Shown: in pieces, positions 51,983-61,123 of the stretch | Layout: the number at the start of each line of letters is the position of its first letter | Position numbering within the stretch: position 1 is the first letter of the stretch | Assembly (NCBI RefSeq): GCF_001613005.1 | Contig: NZ_BDBN01000037.1 | Coordinates: 25,412-89,411 of the forward strand | DNA from: Nocardia nova NBRC 15556 | Lineage (GTDB): Bacteria; Actinomycetota; Actinomycetes; Mycobacteriales; Mycobacteriaceae | DNA: 64,000 nt | Direction of reading: 5' to 3' | The notes under the pieces: generated by a model | Told to the model about the DNA's origin: nothing | Database searches by the model: none | What the model saw: the letters and a program-made list of their open reading frames with translations, nothing else | Position numbers and translations under genes: made by a program

Positions 51983-52022
51983 CGCGTGCCTTTCGGTGTG
52001 GTGGCTGCGGGGGTGACGGTGC

Positions 52023-53075
52023 TCAGGCGGTCGCGTCGGCCGCGGGATGTACGGCGCCGCTGTGCGGCCGGTGCGGGTCGGTGCCCGCGGGGCCGCCGTC
52101 GGGATAGAACTGCAGCGCCCACTGGCGTAGCGCGGTGAATCCCTGAAATTCCTTGCGGCTCAACGCGGGTGGATCGGAGTAGCGTTGGTGGGCCCAGATG
52201 TTGATGTCGGCCTCGAACTGTTCGATCACGAAATCGGCCATCGTCTTTCCGTATCGGCTGATCTCGGGGCTGTCGTCGCCCGTCTTGCGTCCGATCCACA
52301 CGGTGAACCGGACATCGGAGGTGTATTCGTCCACCGGCGTCACCGCGGGCATGGTGCGGTTGTCGACCATGCCCCAGCTCTTGGTGATCGAACAGCCCAG
52401 CCCGGCGTTGATCGATTCCACGCCGCTGTTGACGTCCGATTCGCTGATGCCCTCGTCGAAGGCGATGGTGAAGTCCACGTAGGACACCGGGCCGGAGAAG
52501 TCGTGGCGGGTGAACTCCGGCACGAACGGCGTCTTGTGCACGACCTTGAAATGCGCGAAGTCGACGCCGTTCTCCATGATGTACTGCGGATGCAGTTCCA
52601 GGCCCGGCCGGAACAGTGTGGCCGCGGGCACCGGCGGATAGTAGTCGGCGGCGGTCTTGTCGTCACCGAATGCCTCGAAGATGTCCGGCACCTCGAAATA
52701 CGGTGCGCGGCCGTCGATGTCGTACCAGATCCACACGGCCTCGTTGCGTTCGACGACCGGATAGCTGCGGATGCGGCGGCCCTTGTTGGGATGTGCCTCG
52801 TAGGGGATGCAGACGTTGCGCCCCTGCCGATTCCACTCCCATCCGTGGAACGGGCACACCAGGTTCTCGCCGTCGACGCGCCCGCCGTAGCCCAGATGCG
52901 CGCCGAGATGTTCGCAGTACGCGTCGAATACCGCGAGCTGCCCCGATGCCGAGCGCCACGCGACCATCTCGCGGCCGAAGTACTTCATCTTGTGGACGGC
53001 GCCGATGGGGATCTCGGTGCACCACGCGACCTGGAACCAGCCCGTCGGCTCCATCGACAGGGGTGGTTTTGCCAT
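52023..53075 (-). CDS. Rieske non-haem iron oxygenase, KshA-like
   Basis: The 350-residue oxygenase subunit has the Rieske cluster ligands CEH and CPFHGW near residues 53 and 74, and the mononuclear iron motif DFAHFKVVH (D-x2-H-x4-H). The general layout matches actinobacterial KshA-type steroid 9-alpha-hydroxylase components, though identity was not checked and other substrates are possible. A reductase partner is not adjacent. A TetR gene is divergent upstream. Confidence 0.88.
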   Translation of the reverse strand: MAKPPLSMEPTGWFQVAWCTEIPIGAVHKMKYFGREMVAWRSASGQLAVFDAYCEHLGAHLGYGGRVDGENLVCPFHGWEWNRQGRNVCIPYEAHPNKGRRIRSYPVVERNEAVWIWYDIDGRAPYFEVPDIFEAFGDDKTAADYYPPVPAATLFRPGLELHPQYIMENGVDFAHFKVVHKTPFVPEFTRHDFSGPVSYVDFTIAFDEGISESDVNSGVESINAGLGCSITKSWGMVDNRTMPAVTPVDEYTSDVRFTVWIGRKTGDDSPEISRYGKTMADFVIEQFEADINIWAHQRYSDPPALSRKEFQGFTALRQWALQFYPDGGPAGTDPHRPHSGAVHPAADATA

Positions 53076-53203
53076 CTCGATCCTCCACATTCGGCGAGGG
53101 GCTGCACGTCGCGGCGCAGACCGCCGCGCCCGGCGACACAAGAGTAGAAGCCTCTATGAAAGAAAACAAGAGGGTTCGTTGAAACTGGATGCCGCAGTTC
53201 AGG

Positions 53204-53222
53204 GACGGTATTATCGACCGTC
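53204..53222. promoter_or_regulatory. Inverted repeat before the TetR gene
   Basis: GACGGT-ATTATCG-ACCGTC is a perfect 6-base dyad ending immediately before the TetR GTG start. It is well placed for autoregulation and lies 128 bases from the divergent Rieske start. Confidence 0.5.
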
Positions 53223-53840
53223 GTGACGGAGGTAGCGGTGCACGGGAGGCGTGCGAACAAGCGCGGTATCCAATCGCGGGAGGCCATGCTCGAGGCCGCG
53301 ATCACCTCGCTGGCCACCGGCGACCCCGCGGCCGTATCCGGCAACCGGATCGCCCGCGACATCGGCGCGACCTGGGGAGTCGTGAAATATCAGTTCGGCG
53401 ATATCGACGGACTCTGGGCGGCGGTGCTTCGCTACACCGCCGACAAACGCGGCGACCTGCCCGCCGGTATCGCGACCGAAGGAACCCTGTCCGAACGGGT
53501 CGCCGCCCTGATCAACACCATGGCGATCGGACTGCGCCGCCCCGAATCCCTCGCCATCGAAACCCTGCGCGCCGCCCTGCCTCGCGACCACGCCGAACTC
53601 GAACGCGACTATCCGCTGACCGCCGCCGAACTCGCCTCGTGGAAACCCAACTGGGACAAGGCATGTGAACGAGCCTTCGCCGACCTGGGCGTCGACCCGG
53701 TCAAAATCCGCCGCGTCGCCGCACTCATCCCCGCCGCCATGCGCGGCATCACCTCCGAACGCACCCTCGGCACCTATGGCAACCTCGACGACGCCATCCA
53801 GGGACTCATCGACGGAATGGTCGCTTACCTGGAGAAGTAG
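53223..53840 (+). CDS. TetR-family regulator of the Rieske operon
   Basis: The 205-residue protein starts at a GTG next to a dyad. The HTH reads SGNRIARDIGATWGVVKYQFG, with the unusual VVKYQFG in place of the common YRHF. It is divergent from the Rieske-DHDPR-like operon. Repression of that operon is likely. The ligand is unknown. Confidence 0.83.
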   Translation: MTEVAVHGRRANKRGIQSREAMLEAAITSLATGDPAAVSGNRIARDIGATWGVVKYQFGDIDGLWAAVLRYTADKRGDLPAGIATEGTLSERVAALINTMAIGLRRPESLAIETLRAALPRDHAELERDYPLTAAELASWKPNWDKACERAFADLGVDPVKIRRVAALIPAAMRGITSERTLGTYGNLDDAIQGLIDGMVAYLEK

Positions 53841-53855
53841 GGCCGCGCGGCGTCG

Positions 53856-54767
53856 CTACCACCGGCTCAGCGCCCGGTACAGCCAGTCCTGCGCCGCGCC
53901 GGTGGTGGTCGTACCGGTGATTTCGGCGGTGAGCGTCCAGTACCGGCGGATGCGCGGATCGTTGTCGTCGGCGCCGTGGAGCAGCCGGCGCCGGAACTCG
54001 GCCGTGGGGCGGACGCGCCGGGCGGCGGCGTGGGCGGCGAGAAACCGGTCGAGTTCCGCGCCCGGCCGTGGTTCCACGCGCGTCGCGACCAGCGGGTCCA
54101 CGATTTCGCAGGCTTCGGCGACGCCGGACAGCAGTGCGCGTTTGTCGCGGATATTCGTGGGGTCGTGTCGCCAGAGCTGTTGTGTCATCGCGGCGGTCAG
54201 GCGCGGATCGGTCACCGCGGTGGCGAGCTCGGCGTAGGCGACGACTTGCCGGGGCGTCGGATCGGCGGGCGGGGCCGGAATGTTCATGGCGACGAAACCG
54301 TCGAATGTCTCCGGTGCGATCGGGGTGAGCACTCGGCGCCAGAACGCGACCAGATCGTCGCGGGCGCGCCGGCTGTCGCCGACGGCGGCCAGTAGTTCCA
54401 GCCGCGCGGCGCGCCGGCCGGGCGAGGCGTCCTCGACCGCCGCCAGCACGGCCCGGCGCCAGGTCAGTGCCTCCAATTCGGCGTCGAGCGTGGCTCTTTC
54501 GGCGGCGACGGCGTCGGCGATCGAGGTGGTGCCGGTGAGTACGGCCGTGATCGCCTGCAACCCGAGGCCGAGCGTGCGCAGCCGGCGCACGAGCTGCAGG
54601 TGATCCACCGCCGTCGCCGGATCGAACAGTCGATGCCCGACCGCGCTGCGGTGCGCGTCCAGTACCCCTTCGTCGCAATAGAAGCGGATGGTGCGGACCG
54701 GGACGCCGGTGCGTTCGGACAGCTCTCCGATGGTGATCAGACCATCGCGACGTGTGTTGTGGGTCAC
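53856..54767 (-). CDS. MerR-family regulator with large C-terminal domain
   Basis: From the GTG at 54767 (GGAGG upstream) the protein has 303 residues. The MerR HTH is GELSERTGVPVRTIRFYCDEG, split here as LSERTGVPVRTI and RFYCDEGVL. The C-terminal 180 residues are helical and unlike the short metal-binding tails, so it probably senses an organic ligand. It is divergent from an MDMPI-fold gene; repeated GCTGGAAC sequences lie between them. Confidence 0.87.
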   Translation of the reverse strand: MTHNTRRDGLITIGELSERTGVPVRTIRFYCDEGVLDAHRSAVGHRLFDPATAVDHLQLVRRLRTLGLGLQAITAVLTGTTSIADAVAAERATLDAELEALTWRRAVLAAVEDASPGRRAARLELLAAVGDSRRARDDLVAFWRRVLTPIAPETFDGFVAMNIPAPPADPTPRQVVAYAELATAVTDPRLTAAMTQQLWRHDPTNIRDKRALLSGVAEACEIVDPLVATRVEPRPGAELDRFLAAHAAARRVRPTAEFRRRLLHGADDNDPRIRRYWTLTAEITGTTTTGAAQDWLYRALSRW

Positions 54768-54771
54768 AGTT

Positions 54772-54799
54772 GCTGGAACCTCCACCCGGCTGGAACTCC
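54772..54799. promoter_or_regulatory. Direct repeats and TCCA/TGGA dyad in the MerR promoter
   Basis: GCTGGAACCTCC (54772-54783) and GCTGGAACTCC (54789-54799) are 17 bases apart and frame the dyad TCCA-CCCGGC-TGGA. MerR-type activators bind dyads between promoter hexamers in such gaps. The binding site is inferred. Confidence 0.4.
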
Positions 54800-54839
54800 T
54801 ACGGTACGGCAACACCGATCACCCTGAGGAGTTCCGACA

Positions 54840-55502
54840 ATGGCTGGAAAGACATCGATCGATACCGAGCAGCTCTGGCAGGCCGTCGCCGCCGAGCGCG
54901 CGAGCCTGGTCGAACTGTTGCGGGCCCTGCCCGAGAGTGGTTGGGAGCAGCCTTCGTTGTGTGCGGGCTGGCGGGTTCGCGATGTGGTCGCACACCTGAT
55001 CCTGTCGGCGGATTCCGGCCTCGGGACGATCCTGTTCCATCTGATCCGAGCCCGAGGCGACTTCGATCGAATGGTCCGCGACAGCGCCATCCGCCACGCC
55101 GACCGCCGGACCACGACCCGGTTGCTCGCCGACCTGCACGACAGTATCGGCGTTCGGCGCACACCCGTCGGCACGACGCCCGTCGACCGCCTGATGGATC
55201 TGCTCGTACACGGCCAGGACATCGCGATCCCGCTCGGCATCCCCCGCGAAATGCCGGTACCCGCAGCGCGATCGGCCCTCGATCGCGTATGGAACGGTGG
55301 CTTTCCGTTCCGTGCCCGCTCGAAGTTCGGGAGTTACCGCCTCGTGGCCTCCGACTGCCGATGGACCGCCGGCGCCGGACCGGTCGTCGAGGGGGCCGCC
55401 GCCGACCTGCTGCTGCTCATCACCGGCCGCGCGCCGGCCCTCGACCGGCTCACCGGCGAGGGCGCGGCGCAGTTGACAGCGATGCGGGCGGGGCGGCGAT
55501 AG
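54840..55502 (+). CDS. Maleylpyruvate isomerase-family (mycothiol-dependent, DinB-like) protein
   Basis: The 220-residue protein has SLCAGWRVRDVVAHLILSADS, a metal-binding His in the first helical half, and RLMDLLVHGQDIA with further His. This is the MDMPI N-terminal fold, which uses mycothiol in isomerisation or transfer reactions. It faces a MerR gene, suggesting induction by a toxic or xenobiotic compound. The specific reaction is unknown. Confidence 0.85.
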   Translation: MAGKTSIDTEQLWQAVAAERASLVELLRALPESGWEQPSLCAGWRVRDVVAHLILSADSGLGTILFHLIRARGDFDRMVRDSAIRHADRRTTTRLLADLHDSIGVRRTPVGTTPVDRLMDLLVHGQDIAIPLGIPREMPVPAARSALDRVWNGGFPFRARSKFGSYRLVASDCRWTAGAGPVVEGAAADLLLLITGRAPALDRLTGEGAAQLTAMRAGRR

Positions 55503-55761
55503 TTCCCTGGGCTCGGACGGCGGCGGGTTTCCCTCCCGCCTCTTGCGAGAACGCTTGGCCCACCGAAGATTACGCACCGCAGTTGGTGGGCGACAGCTGA
55601 GGCATACGGCTGGAGAACCTCGCCAGTCCGACCGGCCGCTCATCGTCGCCCACCCCGCGACGTGGTCGGTGCATGGCCGGACGCTTTCCGGCCGCGCCGA
55701 TGAATTTCGCGGGGATCCGCCGTCCATGTTTTCGAACGCACCGACCGACAGGAGTTCAGCC

Positions 55762-56565
55762 ATGACGAGACCGTTTCGCTTCGGGGTCGTCGCCCCGCTC
55801 ACAACCGATGTGCCGACGTGGCGAGATCGCGTGCGCCGCATCGCCGGCAGCGGATACTCGACGTTGCTGGTGCCCGACTTCCCGCTCACGCAACCGGCTC
55901 CCGGCCCCATGCTGGCCACCGCCGCGGCCCTGACCGACCTGCGCGTGGGCACCTGGGTGTACGCCTCTCCGCTGCGCCCGCCCTGGCAGACGGCGTGGGA
56001 AGCGCATTCGCTGTCGCTGCTGACCGAGGGCCGCTTCGAGATGGGCATCGGCACCGGCAGGCCGGGTATCGAGGACGAGCTGCGCGACAAAGGGCTGCCC
56101 ATCCTCCCGCCGAGCGAGCGGCTGGCCGAGGTACGTGAGACGGTGAAGGCGCTGCGCGATCTCGACGGCCCCGACCGTCACACCCCGGTGGCGATGGCCG
56201 TCCTCGGTCCCAAGGCCCGAGCGCTGGCGGCCGAGGTCGCCGACACGGTCACCTTCGCGCTGGGGGACCAACCTCGAAGTGAGGTCGAACGCCTGGCCCG
56301 CGACTTCCGCACCACCGGCGATCTCGAGCTCGCACTCGCCGTGCCCGTGGTCGGCGATACCGTCGCGCCGTACATGGCATCCCCCGACACCGACCCGGCC
56401 GCCTTGCGCGCGGCGGACGCGCTGAACGTACTCCCGGATGATCCGGCCGCCGCCCTCGAGGAAATCCAACGACGCCGCGAAGAGATCGGCTTCTCCTATT
56501 TCGTCTTCGGCGCCGACATGGCCGACCGGTTCGCCCCGGTCGTCGCCGAACTCGCGGGGCGGTAG
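55762..56565 (+). CDS. LLM-class F420-dependent oxidoreductase-like protein
   Basis: The 267-residue protein starts at an ATG with AGGAG upstream. RFGVVAPL, GSGYSTLLVPDFPL, VGTWVYASPLRPPWQTAWEA and GRFEMGIGTGRPG are the LLM/TIGR03620-like pattern. It is shorter than the usual 290-340 residues, so part of the barrel may be reduced. It should bind F420 or FMN. Upstream, 55503-55761 shows nothing that I can support. Confidence 0.82.
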   Translation: MTRPFRFGVVAPLTTDVPTWRDRVRRIAGSGYSTLLVPDFPLTQPAPGPMLATAAALTDLRVGTWVYASPLRPPWQTAWEAHSLSLLTEGRFEMGIGTGRPGIEDELRDKGLPILPPSERLAEVRETVKALRDLDGPDRHTPVAMAVLGPKARALAAEVADTVTFALGDQPRSEVERLARDFRTTGDLELALAVPVVGDTVAPYMASPDTDPAALRAADALNVLPDDPAAALEEIQRRREEIGFSYFVFGADMADRFAPVVAELAGR

Positions 56566-56598
56566 TCGGGTGGCGGCCCTCGAGTGAGAGAGAGTTTG

Positions 56599-56672
56599 TG
56601 GGGCGGGTGGGGCTCGAACCCACGACCAGCGGATTATGAGTCCGCGGCTCTAACCGACTGAGCTACCGCCCC
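56599..56672 (-). tRNA. tRNA with CAT anticodon, probably tRNA-Met (tRNA-Ile2 not excluded)
   Basis: The 74-base cloverleaf has acceptor GGGGCGG/CCGCCCC with discriminator A, D-arm GCTCAGTCGGTTAGAGC, anticodon stem GCGGA/TCCGC around loop CTCATAA (anticodon CAT) and T-arm GTGGG-TTCGAGC-CCCAC. CCA is not encoded. Initiator tRNA is excluded by the paired acceptor end. Whether Lys-modified tRNA-Ile or elongator Met cannot be settled by eye. Confidence 0.92.
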
Positions 56673-56795
56673 TCGCCGCGCTGCACGCGCGTGGGGGATG
56701 CTACCGGGTCGGGGGTGCGACGGCCTAGTTGGGCTCGGGCGGGTGGCGTCTGGTGGTGAAAGGGGATGGCGCGAGGGCGGTTTCGCCCTTTCGTG

Positions 56796-57565
56796 TCAGT
56801 AGCCGGCGAGCAGCGCGTGCAGCCTGGTGAGTTGGGCGGGAGTGAGGGTGCTGCGGACGCGGGTGCGGGGCTCGGGGCGGCGTCCCCACAGGACGAGGAG
56901 GCGGGCCGCGGCGTCCAGCTCGAGGCCGGGGGCGTCGGATGCGTCCTCGACCGAACTCAGTGCAGCGCAACCGGATTCGACCGACAGCCGGATATCGGGC
57001 GCCCCCGGTGAGCACAGCCGCACGTCGAAATTCTCATCCGGAGACACGGATCGCGGCGCACGCCCGACGCCAGCAGCATCGGGCCGAGCGCGCGCACGGC
57101 GTGGGCGGTGAGTTCGGGCTGGGCGAGGAGTTCGTCGCCGATGCCGTCGTCCCCGGTGATGTCCCAGCGGTGGACGGCGAACTCGCTGCGCAGATGCGGC
57201 AGGAACATCGCCACGGGCATGGTCCGGCCGGTCCACGGGACGACCGCGTCGGGGTCGGCGGCCAGAACATCCCCGAGCAGCCCCCGCAACCGCTGCTCCT
57301 CGAGTTCCAGCCGTCGCATCAATTCCGGGTCGCTCATCGCCCGAAACGGCGCCTCCCGCTCCTCGAACCCGCGCGTGGCGGGCACCGGCTCACCGTTCAG
57401 ATACGGCTCCAGATGCCGGCTGATCTCGACGGCCCCGGCCACGAGATGCGCGGTAACCTCATGCGCCGTCCACCCCGCACACGCGCTGACCACCTCCGGA
57501 GCGATGGCCCGGCGCGCCTCGAGGAATGCCTCGGCCTCACGACTCTGCTGCACAGCTGAACTCAT
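56796..57565 (-). pseudogene. MDMPI/TIGR03083-like gene interrupted by a frameshift
   Basis: The first part, from ATG 57565, reads AEAFLEARRAIAPEVV, GWTAHEVTAHLVAGAVEIS and HRWDITGDDGIGDELLAQPEL in one frame up to about 57060. The natural continuation (DENFDVRLCSPGAPDIRLSV, LELDAAARLLVLWGRRPEP and ARLHALLAGY-like) lies in another frame to 56796. The total length is 770 bases, one short of a complete codon number, so a single missing base explains it. It is either a real mutation or a sequencing error. Confidence 0.75.
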
Positions 57566-57691
57566 GCCGGGAGAGTAGAAGCGAAACCCTTCGGCCCCCA
57601 CCGAACTGTGCCGGACGGTCCCCGCTGTTCTGTAGCACGTCTGTCACTCCACCGCCACAGTCCGATAGCGAACGGGCTGGAGGATCGGCTG

Positions 57692-58144
57692 ATGACAGCC
57701 ATCTACGCGAGCGAGCAGGTAACCGAACAGACCACTCCGTGCATTGCGCCCGCGCAGTCGCGATATCGGGAGATATTCGGTGACACCTGGTACGAACAAC
57801 GGATCGGGGCGCTGGTCATGCGGTCGGGGCGCCTCTGTGCGGTGATGACACCCGCCGAGCGGGGCGCTTCGGTGCTCGGCATACTCGGTGATCTGGCGGT
57901 GCCGGTGATGCGGGTCGGGGTGGGGGACCGGTGCGTGTGGTCGTTTCTGGCCGAGAATCCCCGTTGTGGTGAGGGCGCGGGATGGTGGTCGCTGGACCTG
58001 TTCCGCTGCTTCGTCACCCAGACCGGTCCCGGCGCGTTGATCGCGCTCCCCACCCCTGGCAACCCGCGCCGGACCTGGGTGCGTGAACCGCGGGGCGCGG
58101 TGCCGGATCTCCGCCTGGTCGCCGAGGCCATCGTCGCCGCCTAG
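57692..58144 (+). CDS. Hypothetical 150-residue protein
   Basis: The frame starts at an ATG with TGGAGGA upstream. It contains REIFGDTWYEQRIGALVM, GASVLGILGDLAVPVMRVGVG, RCVWSFLAENP and GWWSLDLFRCFVT, with a Pro/Arg-rich end. It is soluble, with no signal or membrane segment. I do not recognise the family. It lies between the frameshifted gene (divergent) and the phosphate operon. Confidence 0.65.
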   Translation: MTAIYASEQVTEQTTPCIAPAQSRYREIFGDTWYEQRIGALVMRSGRLCAVMTPAERGASVLGILGDLAVPVMRVGVGDRCVWSFLAENPRCGEGAGWWSLDLFRCFVTQTGPGALIALPTPGNPRRTWVREPRGAVPDLRLVAEAIVAA

Positions 58145-58332
58145 CGCCGCAGATCCTCAGGGCGATCAGTTCACCGGAGGCCCCGCCGATTCCGGCAAGT
58201 GGCAGGCAGACGATTCCATCGGGAACTTTCGATGAACCTCTGCCCGACGTCGATGAAACGCCCAGCTAGGCGGCGTTGCCGAAAAGCGGCAGGGGATTGT
58301 GGGCGAGGCCTGCACACCGCACCATCACGAGA

Positions 58333-59568
58333 GTGAACAGCGAACTGATCATCCTGCTGCTGGTGATCGTCACGGCGCTTGCCTTCGACTTCACCAACGG
58401 TTTTCACGACACGGGGAATGCGATGGCGACGTCCATCGCGACGGGTGCCCTCAAACCCACGACCGCGGTGACTCTTTCGGCGCTGCTGAATCTGGTCGGT
58501 GCGTTCTTGTCGGTGGAGGTCGCGTTGACGGTCACCAACGCGGTGGTCAAGATCCAGAACAAGGACGGGACACCGAAAGCCGAGTTCACCGCGGATCACG
58601 GGCGGGCCCTGCTGATCATCGTGATGGCAGGACTGATCGGCGGCATCATCTGGAATCTGCTGACCTGGCTGCTGGGCCTGCCGAGCTCGAGTTCGCATGC
58701 GCTGTTCGGCGGATTGATCGGCGCCGCAATCGCTTCCGGTGCGGGCGTGGTGTGGATCGGGCACGGGAAGATCGACGGGGTGGTGGGCAAGGTGATCATG
58801 CCCGCGCTGTTCTCACCGGTGATCGCGGGCATCGTGGCCGCGGTCGGCACCTTCCTGATCTTCAAGATCGTGGTCGGTATCGGCGAACGGTTCACCGAGG
58901 CCGGGTTCCGGTGGGGGCAGATCGGCACCGCCTCCCTGGTCTCGCTCGCGCACGGGACTAACGACGCCCAGAAGACGATGGGCGTGATCACCCTGGCGCT
59001 GATCGGCTACAGCGCCTCGGATCCGCAGTCGACCGGCCCCCTCGCCTGGCACGAGACCGACAATGTGCCGCTGTGGGTGAAGTTCGCGTGCGCCGCCGCC
59101 ATCGCCCTGGGCACCTATATCGGCGGCTGGCGCATCATTCGCACGCTCGGCAAGGGACTGGTCGAGATCAGTTCGCCGCAGGGGATGGCGGCCGAAGCCT
59201 CCTCGGCGACAATCATTCTCGCCTCCAGCCACCTGGGCTTCGCGCTCTCGACCACCCACGTCGCCACCGGCTCGATCCTGGGTTCCGGTGTCGGCAAGCC
59301 CGGTGCGCAGGTGCGCTGGAACATCGCGCTGCGCATGGTGGCGGCGTGGGTCATCACCCTGCCGGCCGCCGCCGTGGTGGGCGCGGTGATGTGGGTGATC
59401 GCGGCGAAGATCCCGACCCTGCTGGGCCCGCTGATCGCCTTCGCGATCCTGTGCGCGCTCTCGGTCTACATGTACCGGCGCGCCCAAGCGCAGAAGGTCG
59501 ACCACACCAACGTCAACGCCGAATGGGACGAGCCGGTCGCTCCCGCGGACACGATCGCGAAGGTCTGA
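58333..59568 (+). CDS. pit: Inorganic phosphate transporter, Pit family
   Basis: The 411-residue protein starts at a GTG with about ten membrane helices. It has FDFTNGFHDTGNAMATSIATG near residue 16 (in parts TNGFHDTGN), the second family repeat SLAHGTNDAQKTMG near 213, and GLPSSSSHALFGGLIG. Pit permeases import metal-phosphate driven by protons. It opens an operon ending in PPK2, linking phosphate uptake to polyphosphate. The ribosome-binding site is weak. Confidence 0.94.
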   Translation: MNSELIILLLVIVTALAFDFTNGFHDTGNAMATSIATGALKPTTAVTLSALLNLVGAFLSVEVALTVTNAVVKIQNKDGTPKAEFTADHGRALLIIVMAGLIGGIIWNLLTWLLGLPSSSSHALFGGLIGAAIASGAGVVWIGHGKIDGVVGKVIMPALFSPVIAGIVAAVGTFLIFKIVVGIGERFTEAGFRWGQIGTASLVSLAHGTNDAQKTMGVITLALIGYSASDPQSTGPLAWHETDNVPLWVKFACAAAIALGTYIGGWRIIRTLGKGLVEISSPQGMAAEASSATIILASSHLGFALSTTHVATGSILGSGVGKPGAQVRWNIALRMVAAWVITLPAAAVVGAVMWVIAAKIPTLLGPLIAFAILCALSVYMYRRAQAQKVDHTNVNAEWDEPVAPADTIAKV

Positions 59569-59573
59569 GAACC

Positions 59574-59873
59574 ATGGAAACGATAAAGCTCGTTCTCGAA
59601 TCGGTCTGGAAGATTCTGCTCGTCGGCATCGTGCTGGGCGCCGGTCTGCCCGCGCTGTTCGCCGTCGGCGTGCGCGGTCTCGCGGTCGCCGACGGACACG
59701 AGTCGGCCGACGGAACCGTCCACCGGCCCAATCCGTTCGGCGCCGCGGTGGCCGTCGTGGTCTTCGCCGTCGTGGTCGCCGCGATCGCCGTCGGTATCAC
59801 GATCATCGTCGCGTCCGGTTTCGGCAAGGCGGTCAGCTTCGAGCACATCTATCCGACCCTGGTCGAGAAGTAG
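59574..59873 (+). CDS. Small two-helix membrane protein in the phosphate operon
   Basis: The 99-residue protein starts five bases after the pit stop. It has two membrane segments: ILLVGIVLGAGLPALFAVGV and AVAVVVFAVVVAAIAVGIT, with a His-containing loop (GHESADGTVHRPNPFG). It is probably an accessory subunit of the transporter; no family name is recognised. Confidence 0.75.
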   Translation: METIKLVLESVWKILLVGIVLGAGLPALFAVGVRGLAVADGHESADGTVHRPNPFGAAVAVVVFAVVVAAIAVGITIIVASGFGKAVSFEHIYPTLVEK

Positions 59874-59883
59874 GAGTACACAG

Positions 59884-60195
59884 GTGAATTCGAGGACCAA
59901 CGACGAGGGCTTGCTCGCGCAGATCCTGGATTGGCTGCGCGCCGGCTACCCGGACGGCGTCCCACCGAAGGACTACTTCCCGCTGCTCGCGCTGCTGAAG
60001 AAGCAACTGAACAAGGACGAACTCGACCGGATTCTCGGCCTGCTGCTGGCGGGCCGGCCCGACGTCGTCGATCGCGAGCAGGTCGAGGCGGCGATCGTGG
60101 AAGTGACCCGCTGCGAACCGAGCGAGGACGATCTGCGCCAGGTCGCGGCGAAGCTCGCCGCCGGTGGCTGGCCGCTCACCGGATTCCACGACTGA
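59884..60195 (+). CDS. DUF3349 protein
   Basis: The 103-residue protein starts at a GTG ten bases after the previous gene. DYFPLLALLKKQLN, LDRILGLLLAGRP and AIVEVTRCEPSEDDLRQVA are the DUF3349 pattern found in mycolic-acid actinobacteria such as M. tuberculosis Rv0543c. The family function is unknown. Its place between pit and ppk2 ties it to phosphate metabolism. Confidence 0.9.
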   Translation: MNSRTNDEGLLAQILDWLRAGYPDGVPPKDYFPLLALLKKQLNKDELDRILGLLLAGRPDVVDREQVEAAIVEVTRCEPSEDDLRQVAAKLAAGGWPLTGFHD

Positions 60196-60204
60196 AGGGC
60201 GGAC

Positions 60205-61116
60205 ATGCAGCGCAATCTCAGTGCCGTCGCCGACCTCGAGTCCGCCGTCGACCTGACCGACACCACCGGATTCATCGTCGACGACCTGGACGACGACGAT
60301 CCCGTACTGCTCACCGCCGCAGACGGTTTGGTCGTCGACACCTGGCGTGAAGGCTATCCGTACGACGAACGCCTGAACCGCGAGGTCTACGAGGCCGACA
60401 AACGCCTGCTGCAGATCGAACTGCTCAAATTGCAGAACTGGGTCAAGGCCACGGGCCGGCGGCTGGTCATCGTGTTCGAAGGACGTGACGCCGCCGGAAA
60501 GGGCGGCACCATCAAGCGTTTCATGGAACACCTCAACCCGCGTGGCGCCCGCGTCGTCGCGCTGGAGAAGCCCACCGCCCGGGAATCGACTCAGTGGTAC
60601 TTCCAGCGCTACGTCGAACACCTGCCGGCGGCCGGGGAGATCGTGCTGTTCGACCGATCCTGGTACAACCGCGCCGGCGTCGAGCGTGTGATGGGATTCT
60701 GCACGCCCGAACAACATCGGCGTTTTCTGAACCAGGTGCCGCTGTTCGAGCGGATGCTCGTCGACGACGGGATCGACCTGGTGAAGTTCTGGTTCTCGGT
60801 ATCGCCGCTGGAGCAGCGGACTCGCTTCGCGATCCGGCAGGTCGACCCGGTCCGGCAGTGGAAACTCTCGCCGATGGATCTGGCGTCGCTGGACAATTGG
60901 GACGACTACACCGCCGCCAAAGAGGAGAACTTCGAACACACCGATACCGACTACGCGCCGTGGATCGTGGTCAAGAGCAACGACAAGAAACGCGCCCGCC
61001 TCAACGCGATGCGCCACGTCCTGGGCCTGTTCGACTACGAGAACAAGGAACTCGACATCGTCGCTCCCGCCGATCCGCTCCTCGTCGGCCGCGCCCGCGA
61101 CGTGGTCGGCTCCTGA
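60205..61116 (+). CDS. ppk2: Polyphosphate kinase 2
   Basis: The 303-residue protein has Walker A FEGRDAAGKGGTIKR near residue 93, the lid region and Walker B LFDRSWYNRAGVERVMGFC near 150. This is a single-domain PPK2, which uses polyphosphate to phosphorylate nucleoside diphosphates (or the reverse). It is the last gene of the pit operon and ends seven bases before a convergent gene. Confidence 0.95.
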   Translation: MQRNLSAVADLESAVDLTDTTGFIVDDLDDDDPVLLTAADGLVVDTWREGYPYDERLNREVYEADKRLLQIELLKLQNWVKATGRRLVIVFEGRDAAGKGGTIKRFMEHLNPRGARVVALEKPTARESTQWYFQRYVEHLPAAGEIVLFDRSWYNRAGVERVMGFCTPEQHRRFLNQVPLFERMLVDDGIDLVKFWFSVSPLEQRTRFAIRQVDPVRQWKLSPMDLASLDNWDDYTAAKEENFEHTDTDYAPWIVVKSNDKKRARLNAMRHVLGLFDYENKELDIVAPADPLLVGRARDVVGS

Positions 61117-61123
61117 CCTCGGG

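Noticed and set aside
56599..56672. tRNA gene as the attachment site of an integrated element
   Set aside because: No integrase nearby and no repeat of the tRNA 3' end found in the window.
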